The notes beneath the pieces are model-generated. The model saw nothing but the letters and a program-made list of their open reading frames with translations. It made no database searches and was not told where the DNA came from. DNA of 64,000 bases from Tsukamurella sp. PLM1 (lineage in GTDB: Bacteria > Actinomycetota > Actinomycetes > Mycobacteriales > Mycobacteriaceae), in assembly GCF_023168325.1 (NCBI RefSeq), contig NZ_AP025688.1, positions 558,001-622,000 on the forward strand, written 5' to 3'. Positions 21,434 through 32,315 of this stretch are shown here, piece after piece. Positions within the stretch are counted from its first letter, which is position 1, and each line of letters begins with the position of its first letter. A program made the translations under genes and the position numbers.

Positions 21434-21769
21434 ATGAACCTGTTCCAGCGCTCGGCCAAGGTCTTCAACGCCGCGTTCACGCCCCTGCTCTCGGTGCCGG
21501 TCGTCGGCCCGCTCCTCGGCAAGTCGATGGTCACGATCAGCTACAGCGGCCGCAAGTCCGGAAAGCGGTTCTCGCTCCCGGTCGCGTACCAGCGCCGTGG
21601 CGACGAAGTGATCATCGGTGTCGCCATGCCCGAGCAGAAGCAGTGGTGGCGCAACTTCCTCGGCGAGGGGGCCGATCTCACGCTCCATTTTCCCGACGGT
21701 GACCGAACCGGCCGCGCCGTCGCCTCGTCCGGGCCGAAGGGCACGGTCGTCCGCGTCACGCTACCCTGA
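21434..21769 (+). CDS. Deazaflavin (F420)-type nitroreductase-family protein
   Basis: 111 residues starting MNLFQRSAKVFNAAF, with TISYSGRKSGKRFSLPVAY and WWRNFLGEGADLTL, the core of the nitroreductase/quinone-reductase family that includes the F420-dependent Ddn fold. Members reduce quinones or nitro compounds with F420H2; the substrate here is unknown. Its stop overlaps the end of the convergent regulator gene by 9 nt. Confidence 0.8.
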   Translation: MNLFQRSAKVFNAAFTPLLSVPVVGPLLGKSMVTISYSGRKSGKRFSLPVAYQRRGDEVIIGVAMPEQKQWWRNFLGEGADLTLHFPDGDRTGRAVASSGPKGTVVRVTLP

Positions 21770-22689
21770 CGTGGGATCCACTGCCCCCAGGGCGTTCTGC
21801 GCCGTGGCGAGCTTGTCGCGCAACACCGCGACCACCTCGGGCGGGCCGAGCACGGTGATGTTCGGCAGCGCAGCCCAGAGTGTCCAGACGGCCTGCCCGA
21901 AGTCCCGGAACGCGAGGGTGCCGGCACCGTCGGGCCCGGGTTCCGCCAGGGGAGTCCCGAACGTGCCCAACCGCTCCCAGCCGTACTCGTCCGCGCGCAC
22001 CGTCACGGTGACTGCCGGATTCCCCGACCGGAACGAGGCCCGGGACTGCTCGAACTCCGCAGCGAGATCCACCTCGTCGGGGCGTTGCGCGGCCTCGGGC
22101 AACAGTGCCACCGACTGGAAGCGCGACGTGCGGTAGGTGCGCCGCTCGCCGTCGCGCAGCGCCATCAGGTACCAGGACTGGCCCGCGTGGACGAGCCCGA
22201 CGGGGTCGAGAATCCGTTCGGCGGGGGCCTTTCCGCGCGCGGCGTAGACCGCGCGCAGCCGCACTCCCTCGATCACCGCGTGCTGCAGCTCGCCGAGGAA
22301 CGGCTCTGGCGCGGCCGGGCGGGCGAATCCGTCCTCCCGCACGTGGATCCGTTGCGCGGCGGCCGCAGCCTCCCGACGGTGCGCCTCCGGCAGCGCCGCC
22401 GTCACCTTCCGCATCGCCGCCGCGAACGCGGGCGACGGTGCCCCTGCGAGAAGGGCTTTCGCCTCGTCGAGCGTGAGTCCTGTGAGGTCGGTGCGATAGC
22501 CGGGCAGCAGCCGGATTCCGCCGCCGCGTCCCGGTCGGTGTAGACGGGGACGCCCGCCGTGGAGAGCGCCTCGACGTCGCGCAGCACGGTGCGCGTGGAG
22601 ACCTCGAGCTCCGCGGCGAGCTGCGCTGCGGTCATCGTGCCGCGGTGGCGCAGCAGCATGAGGACGGACAGGAGGCGGTCGGCGCGCAT
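21761..22689 (-). pseudogene. WYL-domain transcriptional regulator, frame broken
   Basis: N-terminus MRADRLLSVLMLLRHRGTMT is a DeoR/HTH_11 winged helix; the second frame supplies the WYL domain (VGLVHAGQSWYLMALRDGERR) and C-terminal part ending GAVDPTSG. The two join if one C is restored on the plus strand at 22530-22532, giving YTDRGRGGGIRLLPGY, the normal family sequence. WYL regulators sense nucleotides or DNA damage products in several bacteria. About 310 residues when joined, the family norm. Convergent with the F420-type gene. Confidence 0.85.
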
Positions 22690-22731
22690 GTCTCTCAGAC
22701 TGGCAGATCGGGAACGCTGTTGGAGCCCGGA

Positions 22732-24302
22732 CTACTTCATGACCACCCTGGTTCGGCCGCCCTCGAAGGTGATCGTCCCGCGTTCGAAGGTGCTGACCTT
22801 GGCCGTGCCCAGGTCGACCTCATCGCTGGTGGGGTACCCGAGCGCGCCCTGGCTGCCGCCGAGCTCGTTCCACTTCTTGCGGATCTCGCCCCACACGACG
22901 TACGGGGCTCCGCCGGTCTTCGTGATGATGACGCCGCCCACGAACCATTGGTAGTGGCCGTCCGGGTTGGTCTTCTCCGCCCCCAGTGGGGGCCGAGGTC
23001 GGCGCGCTGCGCCTCGCCGAGGCCCTGGAACTTCTGCAGAAGATCACCGTCGATCGTGTACGTGACGCCGTCGGCACCCACCATCGTGGTCGACGGTGCC
23101 GCCGCCGCGGGAGCCTCCTCCGTCGCCCCCGCTCCGCCCCGTAGCACTACGACGAGAACGATCGCGACGATCGCCGCGAGCGCGGTGGCGCCCGCGCCGG
23201 CGATCCACCACCGGGTACGCCCCGACGAGCCGGCACCGCCGGACGGTCCGGCCACCGTCGGCGCGGCCTGGGGCAGTTGGGCCGACCCGGCCGCAGGTGT
23301 CGCGGCGACCGTCTCGGACGGCGCCGTCGGAGCCTCCGGTGCCGTGGTTGCGGCCGGCGCCGGACCCGGAACAGGCGCAGGCGCTGGAGCCGGCGCAGGC
23401 GCCGCTGCGGGTTCCGACGTGACGAACCGCCCGGCGTCGGGGTCCACGACGGTCCGCGGTGACGGTGCGATCGCCGCTCCCGCGGCGCGGGCGAGGTCGG
23501 TGCAGCTGTGGAACCGATCCATCGGGTCCTTGGCCATCGCGCGGCCGACGACGGCGTCGAGGCCCGTCGGCAGGCCGGGCTTGCGCTCGCTGGGCACCGG
23601 CACGGGGTCGTGCAGGTGCGAGCGCAGGAGCTGCGGCAGGGAGGTGCCCGGGTACGGTGCGGTCCCGGTGACCAGGTTGAAGAGCGTTCCGCCGAGGGAG
23701 TAGACGTCGGCGTGCCGGTCCAGCGTGCGGTCCTCGAACTGTTCCGGCGCCGCGAACTGCAGGCTCGCGACGAGTTTCCCGGTGCGGGTCTGGTTCACGG
23801 ATTCGGTCAGCGCTTTGGCGATGCCGAAGTCCGCCAGCAGTACGCGGCCGAACCCGCCCGACGGCGTCTCCTCCAGCAGGATGTTCGCGGGCTTCACGTC
23901 GCGGTGCAGCACGCCGTTCTGGTGGGCGTAGTCGAGTGCCCGCGCGATCTCGGCGACGATGTGAACGGCGTGCGGCACGCCGATCCGTCCCTGCCGGATC
24001 GCGGTCGCGGCGTCGATCCCGGGGACGTACTGCATCGCGATCCACAGCTGACCGTCCTCGTTCCCGCGGTCGAGGACGGAGACGATGTTCGCGTGATCGA
24101 GACGTGCGGCGTGGTCGGCCTCGCGCTCGAACATCCGCTTGGTCGTCGCGTCGTGGGTGAGCGACTGGTGCAGCAGCTTGAGCGCGACCTTGCGGGGGAC
24201 GCGCGGGTGCTCGGCGACGTACACGGACCCCATCCCGCCGGTCCCCAGCACTCGTTCGATCACGAATCCCGCGAAGACGGAGCCCGGACTCAGATCGGCC
24301 AC
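22732..24302 (-). pseudogene. Ser/Thr protein kinase with C-terminal LGFP repeat, frame broken near its end
   Basis: Begins GTG (MADLSPGSVFAGFVIERVLG). Kinase domain: glycine loop GTGGMGSV, Lys42, HRDVKPANIL with Asp135, DFG at 158-160. Then a Pro/Ala-rich juxtamembrane region (PAPAPAPAPV), one membrane helix (about residues 363-390) and an outside domain. The frame breaks at the G run 22988-22992; restoring one base leads into the C-terminal piece with LGFP-like units (WGEIRKKWNELGGSQGALGY) ending VVMK. LGFP repeats in Mycobacteriales are linked to cell-wall attachment, so the kinase may sense the envelope. The kinase domain itself is intact and would be made even if the break is real. Confidence 0.88.
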
Positions 24303-24467
24303 GATCGCCTCCCTTCCCCGAACCGATGCGTGGTGCAAGTGTGCCCAGCCTAGACAGCGCGGCGATCCGGGGAAGGCGAGGACGCCGAAAGCGGACCGGA
24401 TGATCACTTCGCGCACCGTCGAAGAACATGACAGAAGGTGTCGTATTAGGCCGGTTGAATCGATCCC

Positions 24468-25076
24468 ATGAACACCACAGCCACAGATCCCCGCCCCGCC
24501 TACGCCGCCGTTTCCGCCTGGATGCAGTCCCTGCTCGCGAACATCACCGAGGAGCAGCTCGCCCTCCCCACGCCCTGCGACGAATTCGACGTCCGGGCGC
24601 TCGCCCAGCACGTCAACGCCGTCGGCCTGCGGGCCGTCGCGCTCGCCGAGTCGGCCACCGTCGAGGGACAGCCCTTCCTCGCCGACGCGCACGACGCCGC
24701 CACCTACGGCGCCACCCGCGAACGCGCCCTCGCCGCGTGGGACGTCGCGCCGCTCGAGCGCGAGGTCACCGTGCCGTGGGGCGTCGTCCCCGGCTTCGCG
24801 GCCCTCGGCATGTACGTCAGCGAGACGCTCGTGCACGGGTGGGACCTCGCCGTCGCCACGGGCCAACCGTTCGAGGCGCCCGACGGTGCCCTCGCCGAGC
24901 GTGCCCTCGCCGTCGCGAAGGTCGCGCTGCCGGCCGAGATCCGGGGGATGGACGACGTGCCGTTCGGCCCCGTCGTCGAACCGCGCGACGGGGCCGGCCC
25001 CACCGAACGCCTCGCGAACTGGAACGGCCGCAGCTCGTCCGGCTGGGTCGCGGAGGCGACCGATCCCGCCCGTTAG
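24468..25076 (+). CDS. TIGR03086-family metal-binding protein
   Basis: 202 residues with the DinB/mycothiol-dependent maleylpyruvate-isomerase-type N-domain: TPCDEFDVRALAQHVNAVG and a later ETLVHGWDLAVATGQ, whose His residues bind metal. Actinobacterial DinB-like enzymes often use mycothiol as cofactor; this family's reaction is not known. Divergent from the kinase. The sequence AGGCCGGTTGA (24448-24458) ten bases before the ATG recurs before the next gene. Confidence 0.82.
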   Translation: MNTTATDPRPAYAAVSAWMQSLLANITEEQLALPTPCDEFDVRALAQHVNAVGLRAVALAESATVEGQPFLADAHDAATYGATRERALAAWDVAPLEREVTVPWGVVPGFAALGMYVSETLVHGWDLAVATGQPFEAPDGALAERALAVAKVALPAEIRGMDDVPFGPVVEPRDGAGPTERLANWNGRSSSGWVAEATDPAR

Positions 25077-25116
25077 CCATTGACATGAAGGCCGGTTGAG
25101 GTCTTAGCGTCGAAGA

Positions 25117-25491
25117 ATGAGTATCGAGCTGAACCACACCATCGTCGCCGCGTCCGACAACCTCGAGACCGCGCGGTTCCTCACCGAACTGCTCGGTCTC
25201 GAGGATCCGGTGGACATCGGCGGCGGCCACTTCCAGCAGGTCCGTCTCGCCAACGACGTCGTCCTCGACGTCATGACGGTGCCCGGGCCGATCCATCCGC
25301 AGCACTACGCCTTCCTCGTCTCCGAGCAGGAGTTCGACGAGATCTTCGCGCGGATCACCGAGCGCGGTCTGGGTTTCTGGGCGCATCCCGACGGTTCCGG
25401 TGCCGGCGAGATCAACCACCGCTTCGGTGGCCGCGGCGTGTACTTCCGCTCGCCCGACGGTCACGCCCTCGAGGCCCTCACCGCCGCCTGA
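25117..25491 (+). CDS. VOC-superfamily (glyoxalase fold) protein
   Basis: 124 residues of the vicinal-oxygen-chelate fold: N-terminal LNHTIVAASDNLETARFLTELLGL and C-terminal GGRGVYFRSPDGHALEAL, with potential metal ligands His6, His66-type residues and the final Glu of ALEAL. Substrate unknown (dioxygenase, isomerase or resistance proteins share this fold). A TTGACA box (25080-25085) and AGGCCGGTTGA (25089-25099) precede it, the latter shared with the gene before. Confidence 0.78.
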   Translation: MSIELNHTIVAASDNLETARFLTELLGLEDPVDIGGGHFQQVRLANDVVLDVMTVPGPIHPQHYAFLVSEQEFDEIFARITERGLGFWAHPDGSGAGEINHRFGGRGVYFRSPDGHALEALTAA

Positions 25492-25919
25492 GTCTCTGAC
25501 GGCGCCGTCCTCGCCCGCCGAGTGCTCCCGCGCGCACGTGAGTGGTCCTGCGGAGCCGGCGTCCGATGGGAATGGGCGTCGGGTGGGGGAGTGAACGCCG
25601 CGTGGGGGACGACCGAGCCCCCGCTGGAAGCACACGCCGGCGCGGCGTCTGGCGGGGGACTGAACGCTGGGTGCGCCTATCGGCGCGGAGCGGGGGACGA
25701 CCGCGCCTGGCCTCGCCCGAGCCGCATCCTTCCAGCCGGCGATCGCCCCGCGCGATGTGAGGTATGCGTCGGCCGCATGGGGCGTCGCCTGAAAACCGCT
25801 TCTGACCTGCAGATTCGCAGGTATGCGTCCCCTGCATGGCTGTGCGGAGCGATCATCGCCCCGGCCCCGGCCGACGCAACCCGGCCCCAGCCGACGCAAC
25901 CCTGCCGCCGCCGAAACCC
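25492..25919. repeat. Gene-free region with several short repeats
   Basis: No coding frame is convincing. Present are: G-rich units GTGGGGGAGTGAACGC, GCCGCGTGGGGGAC (25597-25610), GGCGGGGGACTGAACGC and AGCGGGGGACGACCG; a direct repeat AGGTATGCGTC (25760 and 25819), each followed by a GCATGG-containing segment; and a 20-bp tandem duplication with one mismatch (25861-25880 and 25881-25900, ending CCGACGCAAC). The first class also occurs at 8834-8925. Confidence 0.7.
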
Positions 25920-28900
25920 TCAGTCCTCGAACAACGCCCGGATGTCGGAGGCGGCGAGCCGGGCGTCGAAGCCGCCCTCGCCGCCGACCACGGATTCGAA
26001 CAGCGCCGCCTTGCGCTCCTTCAAAGCCATCACCTTGTCCTCGATGGTGTCGGCGGAGACGAGCCGGTAGACCATCACGCTGCGCGTCTGGCCGATCCGG
26101 TGCGCGCGGTCGATGGCCTGCGCCTCAGCCGCCGGGTTCCACCACGGGTCCAGCAGGAAGCAGTAGTCGGCCTGCACCAGGTTCAGCCCGAATCCGCCGG
26201 CCTTCAACGAGATCAGGAACACCTGCACCTCGCCGGAGGTGAACTTCTCGATCGCCGCGGGCCGATCGGTGGTCGATCCGTCGAGGTACGCGTACCGCAC
26301 GCCCTCCTCGTCGAGTCGTTCCGCGGCCTTGCGCAGGAACCCGGTGAACTGGCTGAACACCAGCACGGCGTGCTTCTCCTCGAGCAGCTCGTCGAGCTTG
26401 TCCACCAGGAAGTCGAGCTTCGCGACGTCCTCGACCGCCAGGTCCTCGTCCACCAGCGACGGGTCCAGCGCGAGCCGCCGCAGCATCGTCAGCGACCGCA
26501 GGATCTCGAACCGGTTCCCCTCGAAGTCGTCCAGCAGGCCCAGCAGCTTCGCCCGCTGGTCGGCCAGGATCCGATCGTAGGTGTGCCGGTGCTCGTCCGA
26601 GAGTTCCACCTGCACCACGGATTCCGTCTTCTCCGGCAGGTCCTTCGCCACGAGGTCCTTCGTGCGGCGCAGCATGAACGGGCGCACGCGTCGGCGTAGC
26701 CGGGCCAGGCGGTCGTCGTCGCCGCCGCGCTCGATGGGGCGCCGGTACTCCTCCGCGAACCACGACCGCCCCGGGAACAGCCCCGGCACCGTCAGCGCGG
26801 TCAGCGCCCACAGCTCCTCGAGGTGGTTCTCCATCGGCGTGCCGGTGACGGCCAACGTGAACGGCCGGTCCAGCTGCGTCACCGCACCGAACGCCTTCGA
26901 CCGCGGGTTCTTCACGAATTGCGCCTCGTCCAGGATCACGCCGGCCCAGCGCACCCCGGCGTACTCCTCGGCGTCCAGTCGCAGCAGCGTGTACGAGGTC
27001 AGCACCACGTCCGCGCCGGCCACCACCGACGCGATCGAAGCGCCGGCCTTCCGCGACGTCTCGGTCACGGCCGCGACCGACAGGTGCGGCGCGAACCGCC
27101 GGCACTCCGCCGCCCAGTTGCCCACCACCGATGTCGGCGCCACCACCAGGAACGGGCCCGGTGTCTCCTCGGCCCGCTCGTGGGCGCGGCAGATCAGCGC
27201 CAGCGTCTGGAGAGTCTTGCCCAGGCCCATGTCGTCGGCCAGGATGCCGCCGAAGTCGTTGTCGTACAGGAACGCCAGCCAGTCGAGCCCGTCCCGCTGG
27301 TACGGGCGGAGCTCGGCGTTCAAGGTCGACGGTGCCTCCTGCCGCGCCAGGTCGCCCGCCGTCAGGGCGCCCACCCGGCGGGACCAGTCACCGTCGAGGT
27401 CGACACCGTCGGCCAGCTCCGTGAGATCGTCGACGAGGCCCGCCTGGAACCGGCTGATCCGAAGGCCGTCCCGCCCGGCGGCGTCCGTGCCGGGGCCACC
27501 GGCCCCGTTCCGTGCCGGGCGTCGCCCGCCGCGCGCGGGCAGGTCCCGCGCCTCGCCGATCAGCTCACGCAGGCGGTCGAACCGCTCGCCGTCGATCCGG
27601 GCGAGCACCCCGCCGGGCGTCACCAGCGTGTCGTGGCCCGCGGCAACGGCCGTGAACACGTCGCGGAACGGCACCTCCTCGCCGTCCACCTCGACGGCCA
27701 CCTCGAGGTCGAACCAGTCGGTCGACGGCCCGTCGGAGTCCGACCGCACGCGCACCGACACCGACGCCGCGGAATCGGCCCAGCGGAACCCGGGGTCGTC
27801 GGTCACCTCCACCAGCACGCCCGGCACCGATCGCAGCACCGGCGCGACCTCCGCCAACCACACCGCGGCCTCGGTGCCGCGGTAGAAGCCCTGCGAATGA
27901 TCCACGCTCACAGCGGCTTCGCGCAACGCGCCGGCCATCGCGCGGGTGATGCGCTGCTGGCCCACGGAATCGGCGAGACCGGCCGGCTCGCGGCCCAGTG
28001 CGTAGTCGCGGGCCTCGCCGCTCACGGTGTACCGCCACTTCCAGTCGACCTCGAGCTCGCCGGCCTCCGGGTAGTACCTGGCGGTGCACAGCAGCTCAGG
28101 GCCGAGCACCTCGACCTCGCCGACCAACTGCTCCGGATCGCGCACCGGCGCGACGGCCGCGAGATAGGGCAGATACTTCTCGCGCAGCTGGGGCACGGCG
28201 TCGGCGGGCACCTGCACCGGGGTGAAGCGGCGCAGTGCGGCGGTGTGCGCAGCGGACATCGGCGGGTCGAGCGGCGCGAGGTGGAGTACGTCACCGTCGA
28301 GCTGGAACACGCCGAGCGCTCGCTGCGCGCCCAGCAGCCCGCCGGTGAACGGCCGCGGACCGTCGCCGAAGTCGACCTCGCGGTCGAGCTCGACGCCCCG
28401 TCCGTGGGGCGCGCGACCAGGCCGATCCGCGTGGTCGGACCGAGCACGACGGTGCCCCGGGCGCGCTTGGTGAGCAGAGGCACGCCCGCATCGCGGATAG
28501 CGCGGAGCTGATGCCACAGCAGGGGATTGTCGACGGTGCCGAGGTCGGCCCACGAGTCCGTGCTCGCCCCGTAGGGGGCCCAGGTGATGATCTGTGCGAG
28601 CGGGGCCAGCACGTCCCGCTGCGCGGGCGAGACCCGCGGCGCGGTCGCGATGGTGCGCCAGCGGACGTCGCCGGCCACCCATGACCCGTCGCGCATCCCG
28701 GGCGTCGCGAGCCGCACCTGCAGCCGCTGACCCGACAGCACGCCCCGCTCGTCCACGTCGAACTGCAGGGCGACGGGCAACACGGCGGCGCCGGTCCGCG
28801 GCGACTCGGGGAGCAGCGCCTCGAGTTGCCGCTCCCACGGATCGGGCTGTTCGACGAGGCCGTCCTCGACGTCCTCAGCGGTCAGCTCCAACAGCAGGGC

Positions 28901-29236
28901 GACCCCGTGTTTGCATTTGAGCTGTACCGGGCAGGTGCACAGGCTGCGGACAGGACGCCAGCCGTGCGTGCTCGGAGTGAGCCACACGCGGGTGTCGTAC
29001 TCGTGGGTTCCGGCGACGACGCCGGTGACGACGTGCGTCTCGTCGTCCCACTCCAGATCGCCGACGAGGCCGGTGCCCACGTATTCACCCGCGCGACGCA
29101 CCGTGGGGGCCCCGAAGAACGAGGTCAGGTCCTCGGGGTGAACGAGGGCCCGCTGCTGGAAGTCGATGCGCTCATGGTCAAGCGGACAGTCTACCGCGAA
29201 TCGGCGACGGCGTAGTGTCGCGAGCGCCCTCCCCAC
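25920..29236 (-). pseudogene. SNF2-family DEAD/DEAH helicase with SWIM zinc finger, frame broken
   Basis: About 1105 residues when joined. N-terminal SWIM finger (CTCPVQLKCKHG), a long middle region, then the Swi2/Snf2 ATPase: DDMGLGKT (Walker A), DEAQ (motif II), TGTPMENHLEELW (motif III) and the helicase C domain ending QAIDRAHRIGQTR. The frame shifts at the C run 28396-28399 on the plus strand; adding one base joins PTDG to GVELDRE. Such bacterial proteins act as dsDNA translocases, sometimes on nucleoprotein complexes. GTG 29236 is the most plausible start, eight bases after the stop of the upstream gene; it is not certain. Confidence 0.85.
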
Positions 29237-29243
29237 TCCGTCG

Positions 29244-30269
29244 TCAGGCCGCGGGTACCGGCACCTCGATCCGTTCGGTGGCACCGTCGGGCGAGCGCAG
29301 CAGCACCGTCGCCGCGAGCGCGCGCCCGGGCGGAACGGCGCGCGCCGTGACGGATCCGGCCCGGGCGGACTCGACCGCGTCGGCGATCCGGTCGCGCACT
29401 GCTTCGGCCGCTGCGGGCGCGAGATCGCGCAGGCCACCGTCGTCGAGCAACACAACCTCGACGCCGCGCCGCCGGGCCTGCTCGGCGGCGATCGCGACCC
29501 GCGGTGAGAGCAGCCCCGGCGCACGCACCGAGTCGCGCAGCCGGGCCTCGACCATCCGGCATTCGAGCTGCTCGGGCGCCGTCAGCGGCATCCCGGTCGC
29601 GAGACGTTCCAGCATGGGGCGGGCCTCCCGGTCGAGGAACGCGCGCTGGCGGCGCCGTATCTCGCGCGCGGTCTCGGCGCCGGCCTCGGCGGCGCGGCGC
29701 TCCGTGGTCCGGGCCCGCATCCGGAAGGTCTGGGTCGCGACCGGACGTAGCGTGAGCGCGAAGAACGTCGCGGTCAGGGTGACCGTCGCGCTGGGCAGGC
29801 AGCGCAGCACACCGTCGAGGGCGCCGTGCCCGCGGTCGACCGCCCACGCGACCACCACGGCCGCGGTCATCGCGACGGACAGCCATGTGGTCGCGGTCCG
29901 GCCGCGCACGGCGAGGTACGACGTGAGGCCGGCACCCGCGCCGATCGGCCAGGTCGACAGGGCCAGCGCCGGATCGGCCGGCAGGAACGGGAACACGGTC
30001 AGCGCCGCGCCGGGGCCGGCCGCGGCCACCAGTGCGGTCCATCGCCACGGCAGCGGGTCGCCGGGCGCACGGATCAGCGCGAGCGCGCCGGCGAGGATCG
30101 CGAGCACGCCGGCTGCCTGCGGCCAGCCGGGCCGCACGTCGATCCGGGCGTACCAGGCCAGCACGGCGAAGGTGGCCGCGTAGGCGACCGCGAGCACTAC
30201 GGCGGACTGGTTCCGCATCCCGATGATGTCGCGGACGTCGTGCGCGTCCGTCCCGCCGGCGGGGCTCAC
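29244..30269 (-). CDS. Membrane protein of the two-component locus, degenerate sensor-like
   Basis: 341 residues if started at the GTG overlapping the kinase stop (GTGA); an ATG at 30218 is the alternative. Five or six membrane helices in the first half (from about residue 18), then a coiled linker rich in Arg/Glu (RARTTERRAAEAGAETAREI) and a C-terminal domain. That domain sits where a histidine kinase would have its ATPase domain but shows no H-box, N-box or G-box. Translationally coupled behind the response regulator and kinase, it probably modulates their signalling. No family recognised. Confidence 0.65.
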   Translation of the reverse strand: MSPAGGTDAHDVRDIIGMRNQSAVVLAVAYAATFAVLAWYARIDVRPGWPQAAGVLAILAGALALIRAPGDPLPWRWTALVAAAGPGAALTVFPFLPADPALALSTWPIGAGAGLTSYLAVRGRTATTWLSVAMTAAVVVAWAVDRGHGALDGVLRCLPSATVTLTATFFALTLRPVATQTFRMRARTTERRAAEAGAETAREIRRRQRAFLDREARPMLERLATGMPLTAPEQLECRMVEARLRDSVRAPGLLSPRVAIAAEQARRRGVEVVLLDDGGLRDLAPAAAEAVRDRIADAVESARAGSVTARAVPPGRALAATVLLRSPDGATERIEVPVPAA

Positions 30270-31420
30270 CGGCGCCACCCGACGGTCACCGTCGTCCCCG
30301 CGCCCGGGGCGGATTCGACGACGGCGGTGCCGCCCGGTACGGCCCGCATCCGGCCGACGATGCTGCCCGCGACGCCCAGCCGGTCGGGCGCGACGGCGCC
30401 CGGGTCGAAGCCCACGCCGTCGTCGCTGACCCGCACCGTCACCCCGTCCGCGGCGAAACCGGCCCGGACCTGCACACGTGCGCCGGGACCGGCGTGCCGG
30501 ACCACGTTGCGCAGCGATTCGCCGACGGCGGCCGTCACGGCGGTCAGCACGCCGGACGGCACCGTCTCCGCGTCGTCGGGGACGTCGGCCACCCACGCGC
30601 CGTGGGGCGCCAGGCGCGTCACCGTGGCCGCGACCACGGCAGCCGCCTCCGCGGCGGGGACCGACTCGAGGTCGTCGTGCTCGCCGTAGCGGTCCAGGGT
30701 GGCCAGCACGGTGCCCGCGTGCCGGGCCACGGCCGACGGTGCGTCCACCCGCGTGGCGGCGAGCAGGGTCGCGATCACGTCGTCGTGCACGAGCGCGGCG
30801 AACCTCTGCTGCTCGTGGCCCCGGGCCTGCGCGGCGGCCTCCGCCGCCGTGGCCTCGAGCGCCTCCTCGTGGGCGGCGTCCAGGCGGCGTCCCACCCGCC
30901 ACGCGACCATCGACGCCGTGAGGAACACCGCCGAGAACGCGAGCGCGAAGAGCAGCGACGGGAGCAACGGGTCGTGACCGGCGCCGACCCGGCGGTTGAG
31001 CACCACGGCGGCGCCGACCACCGTCACGCCGTAGACCGCTGCGACCGCGGGGCGCGCGGGCATCGCGACCGCCATGGCGGCGAGGGCGGGGATGAAGTAC
31101 AGGAAGTGGTCGCCCGCGAGCTGGATCGGATCCAGCGCGTCGGCGAGGATCCAGGCGCACGTGGAGAGCAGGAACACGGCGGCGGCGACGACGGCGGTCC
31201 GGCCGATCGCGCGCCGGTAGTCGCGGGCGAAGCTCGAAGGCAGCAGCGCGGCGCCGCCGCCGAACACGGCCGTCGTCGTGACCGCGGTGAGCCACGGGGC
31301 GACGCGCCACGCGTCCACGACCGACCCGAACGTGGTCGTGAGGTCGAACAGGTAGCCCGCGGCGATGAATCGCGCGAAGACCCGCGTCAGGCGCTCGTCG
31401 GCGCTGGTCAGCGCTGCCAC
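30266..31420 (-). CDS. Sensor histidine kinase (NarL/DesK class)
   Basis: 384 residues: about six membrane helices (20-185), dimerisation/phosphoacceptor helix with His in FAALVHDDVIATLLA (about residue 212), N-box ESLRNVVRHAGP, G1 box DDGVGFDP and G2 segment GVAGSIVGRM. The HDDV motif is the class with the acceptor His followed by acidic residues. It starts GTG within the end of the response regulator gene (13-nt overlap), giving a coupled pair; the signal is unknown and the membrane domain has no recognised ligand fold. Confidence 0.85.
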   Translation of the reverse strand: MAALTSADERLTRVFARFIAAGYLFDLTTTFGSVVDAWRVAPWLTAVTTTAVFGGGAALLPSSFARDYRRAIGRTAVVAAAVFLLSTCAWILADALDPIQLAGDHFLYFIPALAAMAVAMPARPAVAAVYGVTVVGAAVVLNRRVGAGHDPLLPSLLFALAFSAVFLTASMVAWRVGRRLDAAHEEALEATAAEAAAQARGHEQQRFAALVHDDVIATLLAATRVDAPSAVARHAGTVLATLDRYGEHDDLESVPAAEAAAVVAATVTRLAPHGAWVADVPDDAETVPSGVLTAVTAAVGESLRNVVRHAGPGARVQVRAGFAADGVTVRVSDDGVGFDPGAVAPDRLGVAGSIVGRMRAVPGGTAVVESAPGAGTTVTVGWRR

Positions 31421-32141
31421 AGCCGCCTGCGTGGGGCGCCGTCGGCCGACGCCGGGCCGACCGGCCGGGGCATCGGCAGGAAGCCGTCCTCCACGGCGCG
31501 CTGGTACATGTCCAGTTTGGTGCCGGCGGGCCGGCCTGCAGCGCGTACTTGCCGCGGATCCGGTCGATGTAGCTCTCCACCGTCTTCGGCGAGAGGGCGG
31601 TCAGCTCCGCGACGCGGGTGGTGGTCTCGCCCGACGCGTACAACGCCAGCACCTCCCGTTGTTGCGGGCTCAGCCCCACCGCGGCGAAGTCGGGGTCGCC
31701 GTCGATCGCCGCCGCCCATTCGGTGGTCACCACGGGACGACCGGCCGCGGTGTCCCGCACCGCCTGGACGAGCTCGGCGCGGCTCACCGTCTTCGGGACG
31801 ATGCCCCACACGCCCGCCCGGGCGGCCTGGCGCGCCAGGTACGGGTCGGTGTCGAAGCTGCCGGTGTACACCAGCACGCGGGCGCCCGCGGCGTGCAGCT
31901 TCTCGATGTTGGCCTCGGGCGCGGTGCCGTCGGCGAGCAGCAGGTCCAGCACCACCACGTCGGGGACGGCGCGGGCCAGCAGCTCGTCCACCCCGGCCGC
32001 GTGGCCCACGAATTCGAGGCCGTCGGCGGATGCGAGGCTGGCCTCGAATCCGAGCACGATCAGCGCGTGGTCCTCGACGATGCCGACGGTGTGCGACGCG
32101 CGGTTCGCCGGAGGCTCGACGACCGCTTCGGTTCCGGTCAT
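31408..32141 (-). pseudogene. LuxR/NarL-type response regulator, frame broken near its end
   Basis: Receiver domain with VEDHALIVLGFEASL, phospho-acceptor Asp in VVVLDLLL and Lys of IVPKTVS, then a GerE helix-turn-helix (LSPQQREVLALYASG, LSPKTVESYIDRIRGKYA). The frame breaks near 31541-31543; adding one base gives KYAAAGRPAGTKLDMYQRA and runs to RRRLWQR. The recognition helix is before the break, so DNA binding could survive. Divergent promoter region shared with the orphan HTH gene. Forms an operon with the kinase and the second membrane protein. Confidence 0.85.
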
Positions 32142-32315
32142 GCGATGAACATACGCCGCGGTGGCGACCGTGTCCGAATCATCGAAAGGTAATGCCCGAT
32201 GCACTGATTCGTTGTGCTGGGCATGGGTGAGGGGGATTTCCCCGGCGGGACGGACCCGCTTTCGCGGCGCGCCAGCCCCGGTTACGGTCGATTCGGACGA
32301 ATCGGAGGTGGGGAG

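Noticed and set aside
25580-25900. Short repeats considered as a CRISPR array
   Set aside because: Units are short, irregularly spaced and of different kinds; there are no equal-length spacers and no cas genes.
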